This document shows, in pieces, positions 54,691-64,000 of a stretch of 64,000 bases of DNA. Each line of letters opens with the position of its first letter. Positions within the stretch are counted from its first letter, which is position 1. The notes beneath the pieces were generated by a model. That model was given only the letters and a program-made list of their open reading frames with translations. It was not told the origin of the DNA and searched no databases. The translations under genes and the position numbers were made by a program. The stretch lies in NCBI RefSeq assembly GCF_000004195.4, contig NC_030683.2, forward strand, positions 82,662,910 through 82,726,909. Reading direction: 5' to 3'. The stretch comes from Xenopus tropicalis (Eukaryota; Chordata; Amphibia; Anura; Pipidae).

Positions 54691-55264
54691 TCTTTTTATT
54701 GCTAAAAGGACATCTAAACCCAAATAGAAAAATAACTAAAATATACACAAAGTGCACCTTGATAGCAATAAAACAGAAGAGGATTTTAAAATGAGGCAGA
54801 ATAATTCCTTTCCAGCCTTGTCACTTAGTTTTATCCATATATTGATAGCTGTTCCCTTCATTCAGGCTGATTGTACCCTCTTACACAGTGATCCATAGTA
54901 TTTCAGTGGATTTCATTGACTTCCCAATGACTGGTTTGAGCTACAGTAATAACTTACATTGGAAGATATACAGTTATTAAGGGGTTTGTATTAAAGCTTG
55001 TATACATTAGTGGGAGTAAAGTAACATTCTATATTATTAATTGTTACTAAATATTTATAAATGATTTTATTACATTTCTATCAAACAATTCAGCACAACA
55101 ACTTTACAACTTCCCATCATTTGTAATTTAGAAATAGTATAAAAATCAAAGTGTAAAAAAAAAGGTCATGTTGTATTTTTTAATTGTCAGTCATTTGGAA
55201 AGCGCTTCCTTTTACAAATGAACTTCTCATGCCCTATCCGCCACACTGCTGTTTCAGTAAAATA
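54691..55264. other. AT-rich unique DNA
   Basis: Nothing recognised. Confidence 0.4.
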
Positions 55265-55610
55265 AAAATTCCATTTACCTTAACAAACATTTCAGCAGTG
55301 ACTTGAATATTCCATTTTGATGAACATTCAGTTTATCTAAACATTTAATTTTACTAACCACTCCATTTCCCTGAACATTTCAGTTCACTAACATTCCGGT
55401 TACATTAACGTACCATTTATTTAAACATTACATGCGCTTTTAAGTAAGAATTCCATTTGCCTGAACATTCATTTTATGAAAGACTCCACTTATCTCAATA
55501 TTCAATGTACTTGAACTTCCAGTATACCTGAACATTCCAGTGTATTAATCATTCCAATATCCAAACCAAATACTCTATTTCAATAAACAAAATTTTCTAT
55601 TTATTTCAAG
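55265..55610. repeat. Degenerate minisatellite, unit about 17-18 bp
   Basis: Roughly 17-20 diverged units of the form AACATTCCATTTACCTGA can be laid end to end, for example ACATTCAGTTTATCTAA, ACATTTCAGTTCACTA, ACATTCCGGTTACATTA, ACTTCCAGTATACCTGA and ACATTCCAGTGTATTA. Unit length varies by a few bases and no two units are identical, so the array is old. Confidence 0.78.
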
Positions 55611-56167
55611 AATTTAGGGCTTGTGCATGTCTATACAGTAAGTCAGTTACACGTAAAACCATTTTCATTAAATGTACTCTTGTCAAAATGAACTCCTTGC
55701 ACTTCCATGTAGCTATACTTGGCGCCACTTAGACCTTCCTGTCTTCCATTCTGAATTGAGCACTGCTATGCCTATTAATTCAGGGGAGCCTTGGGGCTAC
55801 AACCACCACCTCTGGACCAGGCTGGAGCTCCAGGGTTCCCTCAACGCAATGCATCAATTGCTGTAGTTCAGTTGCACTGAAAGAATAGGGCACAGACATC
55901 ATTCACTCAATGAACACCAGACAGACTCCTTGGCGCAACTGTGCCTGATTTGAAATGAAATGCACATCAGGGCAATTGCACCCTTTGCAACCCCTGATTT
56001 ATGGGTAAAAACATGCCAATTGCACTCAAAATTGCACTTTGCTCACTGTACATGAGGATATTCATGTGCCCTTTTGTATTTACCTCAGCATTTTATCTTA
56101 GTAACATTCTGTGAATTTTCTTAAATGCTGCATGCTCTTTATTTTGTTCAGAACAATTAATGGGTGG
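55611..56167. other. Unique DNA
   Basis: No gene recognised. The 64-codon frame at 55672 has no domain. Confidence 0.4.
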
Positions 56168-56640
56168 TTAAAGGAGAAGGAAATGTAAAAACTAAGTAAG
56201 CTTTATCAGAAAGGTCTATGTAAATACAGTCATAAGCACTCACAGAAATGCTGCACAGACACTATTGACAGAGTTTGACACAGGATTTTTTGTCTCTTTT
56301 TTTGTAAACATGATGTTCCAGTTTTTGACTTCCTCTCTCAAAAACATCCTTAATTCCGTGGCCAGAGTCTGCGCAGTTCTCTCCTGCTCCCCCCTCCCAC
56401 TAGAATGCTAAGAACTCCCCCCTCCCTTAGGAATGTGTGATCTCAGCTATAACAGCTAGACTGCAGGAAGGAAGCTACTTAAAATGGCAGCTGCTATCTT
56501 AAGCTAACGGAGAAAGCTTCTAAAGCTGTTTACTCAGGTATAGTAATGGTTTCTGCAGAATAAATATAGTTTTCTAGGTGGAACTAATGTGGAAAATCTA
56601 TTGGCAGTAAAATGCCAAAATGACTTTCCTTCTCCTTTAA
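56168..56640. mobile_element. T2-type MITE, best-preserved copy of its family
   Basis: TTAA at both ends. Termini TTAAAGGAGAAGGAAATG / TTAAAGGAGAAGGAAAGTC. The body has AACTAAGTAAGCTTTATCAG and GGCAGTAAAATGCCAAAATG, shared with 9875-10410 and 23195-23745. Confidence 0.88.
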
Positions 56641-58550
56641 GGCAGCTATAAAGTACATTTCCTTGCATCTATAGCATAGGGTGGACTTCCATCTTTTTGC
56701 AGTAGAATTACATTATAAAGGTACTGGGGATCACACTGGGGATCAAACTTCAGTCATATAAGTTTATATTATCCATGTGTAGCCTTTAGCTAAACTATTA
56801 CATGGATAAAGGGCTATTTTTTCTATATGTAATCACTGTCTATATACGAGGATTAGGTACCTTCTTCCCTATAGGTGATATTGCATGCTAGGTTTTTCAT
56901 ACAGTCCAAGTGTATCATACTTTTCTGTGAAATATCTGAATATTGTTATACACTGTATGACTGTAAATGCAAAAGCAAACCAGTCCCAAACTATGCTATG
57001 GATCCCTGTAATCCTGGTATGAGATATCTATTCTTTTCTATTCCTTCAAAGAAGTGTATCGGCTTCCTTAACAAGGAATCAATCTTCTAGCAGAGATTCA
57101 AGGGTAAATTATTATTATTATTACTGTTCAGTTTTCCCCAGTGTAGTAACCCATGGCATTAGGTCACCCACAGTGATATGAACTATAGTGCTACAGCTAT
57201 CATATTATTTAGAGTATAAGAAAAACTATATCATAAAACAAATGACTCAGAACAATTAGATATGAAGCAATACTCAATTATGGAGTTTTTTCATACTTGC
57301 ACATTTTTCCCAGTCATGTTCAATTAAAGATAATGTTCTTCTGTAGGATATAACAAAGGGCTTTCACCGTGGGGGGGGGGTGGGGGGCTAAACTGTGTTT
57401 AAGCTCTTGTTAGCAATGTTTATTGTAGAATACAGCTACAATGCATTTAAAAAATAGAAACAATTATTTTTTCTTGATTCCGTTATTTCTTTGATGTAAC
57501 CATAGAAACTTCTATTCAAATCATGATGACCACACGGGTTCATTTAATTTGTATATCAATACAGAGCTTTGACTTAATTAGAAAAAAATGTGAATTTTAA
57601 ATTACTTATACTCAAATGAAGAATGTTGAATGAGAAGCAATTTCTCTATTCATTTTAAAGTTCTCCCTGAGGTTCTTTATAGGCAAAGATTAGATATTGG
57701 TCAATGTTTGCACCACATCTACAGCCCACAGCAACCAGTGATATCTTAGCATTCAAAAAGGTGATCAACAAATGGTAACAGTTGGTTTCTATGGGTTGCT
57801 AGACCTTGTGCAAACTTTGTTTTTTATTACGCAACACAGGTTTTTGAATATTCAGGTCTGCAGGACCCAAATTCAAGGAGAAGGGGTCTTGACAATACAG
57901 CAAGGCATTGGCATCTTGTGAATGCAGGTCATGAATAGCTAAAGAGCCATAGGTTGTTCATCTCTGCCATATTTTACTTGTATGGAGGAATATTGCTCAC
58001 ACTGTGTATATTTTTCTGTGGAATTTATCCCCCCAAAGGTTCCTTAAAAATCATTGGTGCACAATTTATACAGTATGTGTGATCCAACCAATGTTACAGT
58101 TCTGTCTTTACACAGGACCACTTGCAGCAGGCTAGGTTACCAGGTATCTTTTTTTTGTTTTTTTTTTATTACTGATTCAGTGATTTTTCTGAATCAGTAA
58201 TAAAAGGGGCAATCAGTTATTGGCCAATTGCAACGTCAGATTAACTGAATATATAATGTTCTGATGTTCTCTACTATCACCCACCTACTTTTCTCTAATG
58301 GCATTCTGGGACAAATCAGGGATGCCCTATATATATTGCATACATTGAGACCTTGGACTACTAAAAGATAACTTTTAGTTTCAGAGAGTTTAAGAACTGC
58401 ACTTTTAGATCTTGTAATAACTAATAATACATATGTCCTGGTCACCATCTGGTAATCATTGCTAATAACAGGCAGGATTGCACACATCAAAACCAATTAT
58501 ATACAATTAGAACTTGTATTGTGACATTATACAATAGTCAACTGAAAGTA
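56641..58550. other. Unique DNA with one palindrome
   Basis: No gene recognised. A G-run lies at 57371-57388. A perfect 17-bp inverted repeat (TTTTATTACTGATTCAG, arms 58164-58180 and 58189-58205, 8-nt loop) is the only structured element. Confidence 0.5.
58164..58205. repeat. Perfect 17-bp hairpin
   Basis: TTTTATTACTGATTCAG, loop TGATTTTT, CTGAATCAGTAATAAAA. Preceded by a T-run. It may be the core of a very short MITE or a slippage product. Confidence 0.9.
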
Positions 58551-58708
58551 GGAGGCCCGGTGGCATAACAGGCTTGGGTGCAGGATTTGCACCTGGAACC
58601 CCTCAAGTCCCTATGGGCAGTCTATAGATTTTGGCAAGTACCATAGGGGCTTTTTATAAGATGTCATATACAGTGAATATTGTTTTGAACCCCTGTCCGG
58701 GCCTGGGA
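58551..58708. mobile_element. MITE related to the CAGGCCTGGACTGG family
   Basis: GAGGCCCGGTGGCATAACAG at the left and TTTTGAACCCCTGTCCGGGC at the right give inverted GGCCCGG/CCGGGCC ends. The interior TAGATTTTGGCAAGTACCA parallels the TTCTGGCAAATGCCA block of 16646-16792. Confidence 0.55.
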
Positions 58709-58756
58709 AGTATTATAGTTTGCTGACTAAGGAGATAAAGTGTTCAGACTGAAAAT

Positions 58757-59583
58757 ATTACATTACATTACATTAACATTTATTTATAAAGCGCCAACAT
58801 ATTCCGCAGCGCTGTACAATAAGTGGGTTACATACATTGGACATACAGAGTAACATATAAAGCAATCAATAACCGATACAAGAGGTGAAGAGGGCCCTGC
58901 CCAAAAGAGCTTACAATCTACAAGGAGAAAGGGTTGAGACACAAGGTGTGGGAATGGGCATGACCAGAGTTGTGAGAGGTGGGGCACAGGGTATTGCTAA
59001 ACTAGATTAGGGTAAGCCTCTCTAAATAAATGTGTTTTTAGAGATTTCTTGAAGGCAGAGAGATTGGTAGAAAGTCTGACAGTTTGTGGGAGCGAATTCC
59101 AGAGAAGGGGGGCAGCCCTTGCAAAGTCTTGAATGCGAGCGTGTGAGGAGGGAATGAGAGAGGAGTTGAGGAGCAGGTCAGTAGAGGAGCGTAACAAGCG
59201 GGTTGGATGGTACCTAGAGATGAGTTCAGAGATGTAGGGTGGGGCAGAGTTATGGACTGCTTTAAATGTGAGGGTCAATAGCTTGAATTTTATCCTGGAT
59301 GGTAGGGGAAGCCAGTGCAGGGATTGGCAGAGCGGCATGGCAGAGGAGGAGCGGTTGGAGAGGTGTATGAGCCTGGCAGCAGTATTCATTATGGACTGGA
59401 GAGGGGACAGTCTTTGGAGGGGAAGGCCAATTAATAGGGAGTTACAGTAGTCCAGGCGAGATATTATAAGAGAGTGAATAAGAATTTTGGCAGCATCTTG
59501 GGTGATAAATGATCGGATTTTGGAGATATTTCTTAGGTGAAAGTGACATGATTTGATAAGTGATTGGATATGAGGGGTGAAGA
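58757..59583 (-). mobile_element. L2-type LINE 3' end with 3' tail
   Basis: Minus strand: the RT C-terminus (to the stop at 58997), then a 240-nt 3' region with TTGTAAGCTCTTTTGGGCAG, TTGTACAGCGCTGCGGAATA and GGCGCTTTATAAATAAATG, ending in TAATG-type pentamer repeats (58758-58775). This tail is widely shared by L2-clade LINEs and derived SINEs. 5'-truncated near 59583. Confidence 0.85.
58997..59583 (-). pseudogene. L2-type reverse transcriptase, C-terminal third
   Basis: Open frame without stops: HIQSLIKSCHFHLRNISKIR, SRLDYCNSLLIGLP, AARLIHLSNRSS, LHWLPLPSRIKFKLLTLTFK, PPYISELI and finally FARAAPLLWNSLPQTVR with LSAFKKSLKTHLF. This is the RT thumb and C-terminal region of L2/Rex-like LINEs. 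The catalytic palm and the endonuclease are missing through 5' truncation, so it is not functional, although the retained part has no internal stop. The ATG at 59650 lies in unrelated upstream DNA. Confidence 0.87.
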
Positions 59584-59789
59584 ACAGGGCAAAAAAAATA
59601 AAATACATGAAAGCACTTTCCAGCAGACTGTAGGCCCAGCTAAATAACAATGTTGGTACATAATATTTAGTACATTTAATAAAACAAATATGGTTTGACT
59701 GCTTACAGTTTATGAAATTACTCTAGAGACTGCAAAGTCTATTAAGATAAAACAAATTTAAATTCACATTAATAATTAATAAATGTTAG
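59584..59789. other. Unique spacer
   Basis: AT-rich; nothing recognised. Confidence 0.35.
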
Positions 59790-60490
59790 TTAAAGGGGAC
59801 ATAAACCCCCAATATATGAAACTTTCCATTTATTTTAGTTTTTTGAAACTATTATTTTACCAAATGTATGCTGTTTAATCAGACTTCTGCAATGCACTTT
59901 GTTTGGGAAAACATTGTAAAATGTTAATACATTAAGTGAGGAAAAGCATTGGCCTAAGAGATTCATACAAAATGAGAGGGAAGCAGCTTCATGTTGAAAG
60001 CTCTCAGTGCGGGTGTCTCCAGAGACTAAGTGAGAAACATTACAGGCAGAATTCTCATGGGAGATTGTGCATGCATTCAGTTAAACCCTAGGTTGAAAGC
60101 ACAACAACTCTCAAAGAGCCTCTCTGCCAACAGATTCAAGTTGCCAATACATTTTATATGGTTAAAAAACAAAGACAACTCAAAGGTTCTCAGAAAAACC
60201 ACTGAGCAAGTTTGTCTTCTGTGGAATATGTAGTTTCTATTATACTCTGCACCATGCAGAAACAGCTGCATTTGTCTGAGGGTTTTAATGGCAATGTCCC
60301 TTTTGGCATACAGTGGAAGAAACACTTGAGAGAGGAAGCTAAGAGTTACCCTTTACTCCTGCTATGTAATTTTTACCTTTGTATACTGTTCACCCCTTCA
60401 GCAACCAATAGCTAGGAACCATGCAACCATGAGTCAGGCATGGAGTTACTATGCAAGATGCAAATCTGTGTTTAGTACATATACAAAAAA
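59790..60490. mobile_element. T2-type MITE (TTAAAGGGGACATAAACC family)
   Basis: Starts TTAAAGGGGACATAAACCCC at 59790. The interior includes GTTTGGGAAAACATTG, GCCTAAGAGATTCATAC and AAACCACTGAGCAAGTTTG, which I recognise as one long Xenopus repeat. The right terminus is degraded; the edge is approximate. Confidence 0.6.
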
Positions 60491-60737
60491 ATTTGTTCAG
60501 TTATAGACTGAACATGTTTGTTTGAAATTACAATAATACCTACTGTCTGGCATGAATGCAACTATCTTATCTAGTAGAAACAACTAGACAACATTAATTT
60601 TTTCCGAAATTTGCATTCAACTTTTTGCCCTCAAAAACAAATCTAATATTTATTTAAAGTGCCCGGCAACCTGGCGCTCCCTGCCCCCCCCCCCACAAGC
60701 ATACCCTCCCACCCAATACCGTGTTAGTCTTTGCAGC
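60491..60737. other. Unique DNA with a poly-C run
   Basis: A C11 run near 60684-60694. Nothing else recognised. Confidence 0.35.
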
Positions 60738-60998
60738 TAGTGATGAGCGAATTTTTCGCCAGGCATGGATCTGCAGCAAATTTTCAGATTTTGCCATTGG
60801 CGAATTGTTTGGCAAAACTTCCATGAAAATTTGCCGTGGAAAAATTTGCCGTGCACGGGCGTGGTTGCGGCAAAAAAGCGTGGCAAAAAAAAAAACCTGC
60901 AACAAATGAGTTCGTAATTTTTTTGTCGTTTTGCAAATTTTCTTGCCGTTTCATGAATTTTATGGCAAAGCAAAAAGGGACAGATTCGCTCACCACTA
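60738..60998. mobile_element. hAT-like MITE (TAGTGATGAG family)
   Basis: Terminal inverted repeat TAGTGATGAGCGAA / ACAGATTCGCTCACCACTA. Flanking TTTGCAGC (60730-60737) and CTTGCAGC (60999-61006) agree at 7 of 8. Shares GCCAGGCATGGATCTGCAGC with the others. Confidence 0.85.
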
Positions 60999-61362
60999 CT
61001 TGCAGCTGCTGGGGACACCTGCAAGTCCAGTTCTTCAGACTGGCAGATTACTGGTCTGCTTACACCTCTGTTTTAAGGCCTTTTTACAGAGCATTAGTCT
61101 AGATTATTAATCCCTAATCAGTGCCTTGCAAGCAACATGTTGCTCAACAACCCTTTGAATGTTGCTCCCAGTGGCCTCAAAGCAAGTGCTCATTTATTAA
61201 TTCCTGGCTTGAAGGCAAGTTTTTCTTTCGGAGCCCCTTGTTGGCTGCCAGTCCCTATAGTTAAATAACCAATAACAGGTGTCTATGAAGATTTTCATTC
61301 ATCCAGGTCATGGTATATCTAGTATAAATAAATTTAAAGCAACTGGACTTGTTTGGTAATCA

Positions 61363-61406
61363 TTGAAGATGTTTCACTTCTCATCCGAGCAGCTTCTTCA
61401 GTTCAA
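61363..61406 (-). ncRNA. Hammerhead-like motif, left arm of the PLE
   Basis: On the minus strand: stem I TTGAA/TTCAA, box 1 CTGAAGA, one extra A, stem II GCTGCTC/GAGAAGT with one mismatch and loop GGAT, box 2 GAAA, then CATC (CGTC in the other arm). Confidence 0.5.
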
Positions 61407-61859
61407 CTGACTGGTATGGGAAGTCCTCAGCATATATACTCTTCCACTAATCCAATCACAATGGCACTATGTAACTCTTCAGAAAGGTGACATCTGAAAC
61501 TCACAGAGGTGTGAATGCTGTGGAGTTACTTTGAAACAAGTGGAGAACAAGTGGAGAAACCATCCCTTAACAGAGGCGTTAAGGGACTTCGACACCATCT
61601 GTCTGCTACATACAATGCTGTTCTAACATCTGTACCCCGCCAGTTTCAGAACTCTTCACACATCCATTCATGCAACTCTAACAAGTAACACCTGTTTGAA
61701 GAATTGCATGATACTTTGGTAATCCTTTCAAAGTAACTCCACAGCATTCACACCTCTGTGGGTTTCAGATGTCACCTCTCACTTCTGAAGAGTTACATAG
61801 TGCCATTGTGATTGGATTAGTGGAAGAGTATATATGCTGAGGACTTCCCATACCAGTCA

Positions 61860-61905
61860 GTTGAACTGAAGAAGCTGCTCGGATGAGTAGTGAAACGTCT
61901 TCAAT
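61860..61905 (+). ncRNA. Hammerhead-like ribozyme motif with intact core boxes
   Basis: Stem I TTGAA (61861-61865) pairs perfectly with TTCAA (61900-61904). Box 1 is CTGAAGA (61866-61872), then one extra A (61873), a 7-bp stem II (GCTGCTC 61874-61880 with GAGTAGT 61885-61891, two G-T pairs, loop GGAT), box 2 GAAA (61892-61895), CG, and TC with expected cleavage after 61899. All strictly conserved core bases are present. The extra A before stem II is non-canonical but shared by every copy in the window. Such type I motifs with tiny stem III are known in PLEs. Activity is unproven. Confidence 0.55.
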
Positions 61906-62303
61906 GATTACCAAACAAGTCCAGTTGCTTTAAATTTATTTATACTAGATAACCAATAACAGGAGCTTTTTTTATGCTTGTGTTGCTCCCCAACTCTTTT
62001 TACATTTGAATGTGGCTCAGAGGTACAAAACAGTTGGGGACTTGAGTGGTAGATCTACTATGTGCACAGTAGTAAAGATCTAAATACCCTGTGCATATTT
62101 GCTCTACATCTTAGGTTATTTTTTAATGTAATGGCATTGTCTATTTTTTCCTTCTGCCCCTTAATTTGGCCACTTCATTGGTGATAACTCCAGTTTGCCC
62201 TACTGGGGTCTAGCAATGCTAATCCAGACAAAAAACATTTTAGCTACAGTATAGGTAGTTAAACAAAGGCTAGGGAAGTATCTAAACCATTTTAGGTTCT
62301 ACT

Positions 62304-62690
62304 ACTGTCATGGGATAGCATTTTTTTAAAAAATATATCAGTTAATAGAGCTTTCCCAGTAGAATCCTGCATTGAAATCCATTTTTCAAAAGTGTAAACA
62401 TATTTTTTTTGTTTTAAAATGTCACATGGTGCTAGCCATATTCTTCATTTCCCGGGGTGCCACAGTCATATGACTTGTGCTCTGAAAAACTTCAGTCACA
62501 CTTTACTGCTGCGCTGCAAGTTGACGCGATATCACCCCCACCCTTTCCCCCCAGCAGCTGCTCATCAGAACAATGGGAAGCCAACAAGATAGCAGCTCCC
62601 TGACACCTACGTTGCTAAAAGTGGTAGATTACAGAATAGCACTCAATTGTAGAAAATCCAAGTCTGGTTTGGGACTAGAGATATGCATCA
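62304..62690. mobile_element. T2-type MITE, 3'-truncated (ACTGTCATGGG family)
   Basis: CTACTGTCATGGGATAGC then AGTTAATAGAGCTTTCCCAG, AGCCATATTCTTCATTTCCC, CTTCAGTCACACTTTACTGC and ATCCAAGTCTGGTTTGGGAC, in the same order as 47785-48399. The left TTAA has decayed and the right third is missing. Confidence 0.72.
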
Positions 62691-64000
62691 CTATTACTCT
62701 TAAATTTGGGACTGGCAGTATTAGAGACATAAAAAAAAATGTTTGAGGTAAGTTTTTTAGATTATGTTGTAATGGAATTGCCTTCATGGTGTTTATGCAG
62801 TTGTCCAAAACAGTACTTGCACCCATATTGAAAAGGTTTGGGTGCCACATAAACATATAGCATATCTGCAGAGGAGTTTAAGAGGTTAATCAAAATAAAT
62901 TTAATTGATCCTCCACCTTAACAGCTATAAAAGTGTTTTTGTGTGAATAAAGTGTTGCACACATTGGGGAGATGTGTATCCTATAACCTTCCTAAAACCT
63001 ATGTGGGTGCTGCTTGGTATTATGCTATAGTTTATTCACAATAAAGGCTTTAACCACTACTAAGATGTTTATTAGGAAGTCTAAGTGCCAGCAAGTTTTT
63101 TTAATAAATCTACAGAAAAGGACACTCACACATTTTAGGATATTTTCTTTATTATGCAGCAAAAGTTTTATGTCCATAGTACACCTTTATCAAGGAGGGG
63201 TGTAGTATAACAGTGTAATTAAGACTGAAATATTGATTCTAAAATCATTGAGTTCCTTTGTAATTATATAAGGTATATTTTACTTCTCTTGCCTTCGGCA
63301 GCAAATGAAACAGTTATAGCCACAACAAGGGGGAATAAAGAGTTTATAGGAGGTCCAAAAAGGTTTTCTATAAGAAGCACAAAATATTTGGTTTGTCATC
63401 TACCCATTTTAGTGGGTGGGGGGGGGGGAGGATTAAACATGTTGTAGGACACTGTCTGATTTTTGCCAGTATCTTGTACTGCTAAGCTTTATATTACGTT
63501 TGGGGTAAACATTGCTTAGCGGAATATTTTGCACTGCATAGCAAGACTATAATTCTAAGGATTACAATTGCTAGAGATTTAAAAAAATACTTACAGACGG
63601 AGTACTACCAATGACTATGTCAAATGATAAATATTCATTTATCATTACAAGGAAAATATGAAGGGCTGACCTCATAGATCACTCTCATGACACCTTACAA
63701 TGTTGAAGAAAACTGTTGTAATACATCTAACATCAGCAATATAACACAAAGGTATCATGTGTATTTATAAAGCTATTTAGTGGTTCTCATGTGAATGTGC
63801 AGCCAAGCCAAAATGGGTGAAGACTGGCACTGAGTTCCAATTCATTTTACACAGCATCTTGCATCACTTTTCATGCCAGAAATTCTGTCTACTTAATACG
63901 TTTTGTTGACTTCAAAGTGTTTAGGTGGAGAAAAATTTTTTTTGAGGTGGAGTAAAACAATGGCATAATTTTATAATATAATATGTATAATATATATAAT
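62691..64000. other. AT-rich unique DNA
   Basis: No gene recognised. A G-run lies at 63416-63428. Short open frames (60-75 codons) have no domain. Confidence 0.45.

Larger units (their letters stand above)
61280..61948 (+). mobile_element. Penelope-like element with inverted terminal arms
   Basis: Flanked by the 15-bp direct repeat ATAACCAATAACAGG (61265-61279 and 61949-61963). Arms 61318-61531 and 61730-61949 are reverse complements, differing by three substitutions and one 6-nt indel by eye. The 198-bp centre encodes EKPSLNRGV then GLRHHLSATYNAVL, the C-terminal motif of PLE GIY-YIG proteins. Each arm holds a hammerhead-like motif. This fits a 5'-truncated PLE with one terminal unit in inverted orientation. 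Confidence 0.82.
61119..62042. mobile_element. hAT-like MITE interrupted by a Penelope-like insertion
   Basis: Left part CAGTGCC...GCAACATGTTGCTC (61119-61279) and right part TAACCAATAACAGGAGC...ACATTTGAATGTGGCTC (61949-62042) are the two halves of the family at 18523-18757 and 51205-51497. The PLE at 61280-61948 duplicates 15 bp of it. Confidence 0.75.

Noticed and set aside
58784..58835. tRNA- or 5S-derived SINE at the GCGCTTTATAAATA tail
   Set aside because: No A/B box was seen, and the segment is contiguous with the L2-type RT frame, so it is that LINE's 3' region.

Overview
The window is vertebrate nuclear DNA and is almost certainly from a clawed frog (Xenopus); I cannot tell X. tropicalis from X. 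laevis. This rests on the repeats: many MITEs that start TTAAAGG and sit in TTAA (the T2/Kolobok type described from Xenopus), several hAT-like MITE families with 8-bp target duplications, a DIRS element, Penelope-like (PLE) fragments, L1/Tx1-type and L2/CR1-type LINEs, and a Tc1-like element. I found no host protein-coding exon, tRNA, rRNA or bacterial-type feature. It reads as an intron or gene desert: AT-rich unique DNA broken up by transposons, with a few repeat-free, homeodomain/POU-site-rich blocks that look like conserved non-coding elements.

Layout. 1-8.9 kb: mostly unique DNA, with a CR1/L2-type LINE 3' piece (1.4-2.3 kb), a local direct repeat (2.7-3.2 kb) and two enhancer-like blocks (3.9-4.2 and 6.3-6.6 kb). 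8.9-20.6 kb: T2, Harbinger-like, foldback and hAT MITEs, an old low-copy repeat (copy A, 12.7-13.5 kb) and a second LINE tail at 19.6 kb. 20.6-25.9 kb: a nearly full-length but broken L1 on the minus strand, carrying a T2-MITE that itself carries a Harbinger-like MITE. 26-37.6 kb: an LTR, a long AT microsatellite, a Harbinger Myb-like exon, a hammerhead-like PLE tail, hAT MITEs and a nearly perfect 54-bp inverted repeat. 37.6-41.5 kb: a DIRS retrotransposon that lost much of its RT and its recombinase but kept its termini; it sits inside copy B of the old repeat. 42-46.9 kb: a 5'-truncated PLE with a 15-bp target duplication inside LTR DNA, a related LTR, a three-hairpin palindromic MITE and a hAT element with 34-bp internal repeats. 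47.8-50.3 kb: T2 and hAT MITEs and an L1 tail. 50.4-50.9 kb: the best conserved non-coding candidate. 51.2-54.7 kb: T2, hAT, a deleted Tc1 element, an LTR and a nested MITE. 55.3-55.6 kb: a degenerate minisatellite. 56-64 kb: T2 MITEs, an L2-type LINE, a hAT MITE, and a PLE with 98%-identical inverted arms that each carry a hammerhead-like motif.

The most distinctive signal is a hammerhead-ribozyme-like motif (box 1 CTGANGA, extra A, hairpin, box 2 GAAA, short CG palindrome, TC or TT) that recurs in PLE-type tails at about 30.3, 42.9, 44.1 and 61.4/61.9 kb in different states of decay. All coding regions listed are transposon pseudogenes. Relationships are by eye; no alignment or database search was run.
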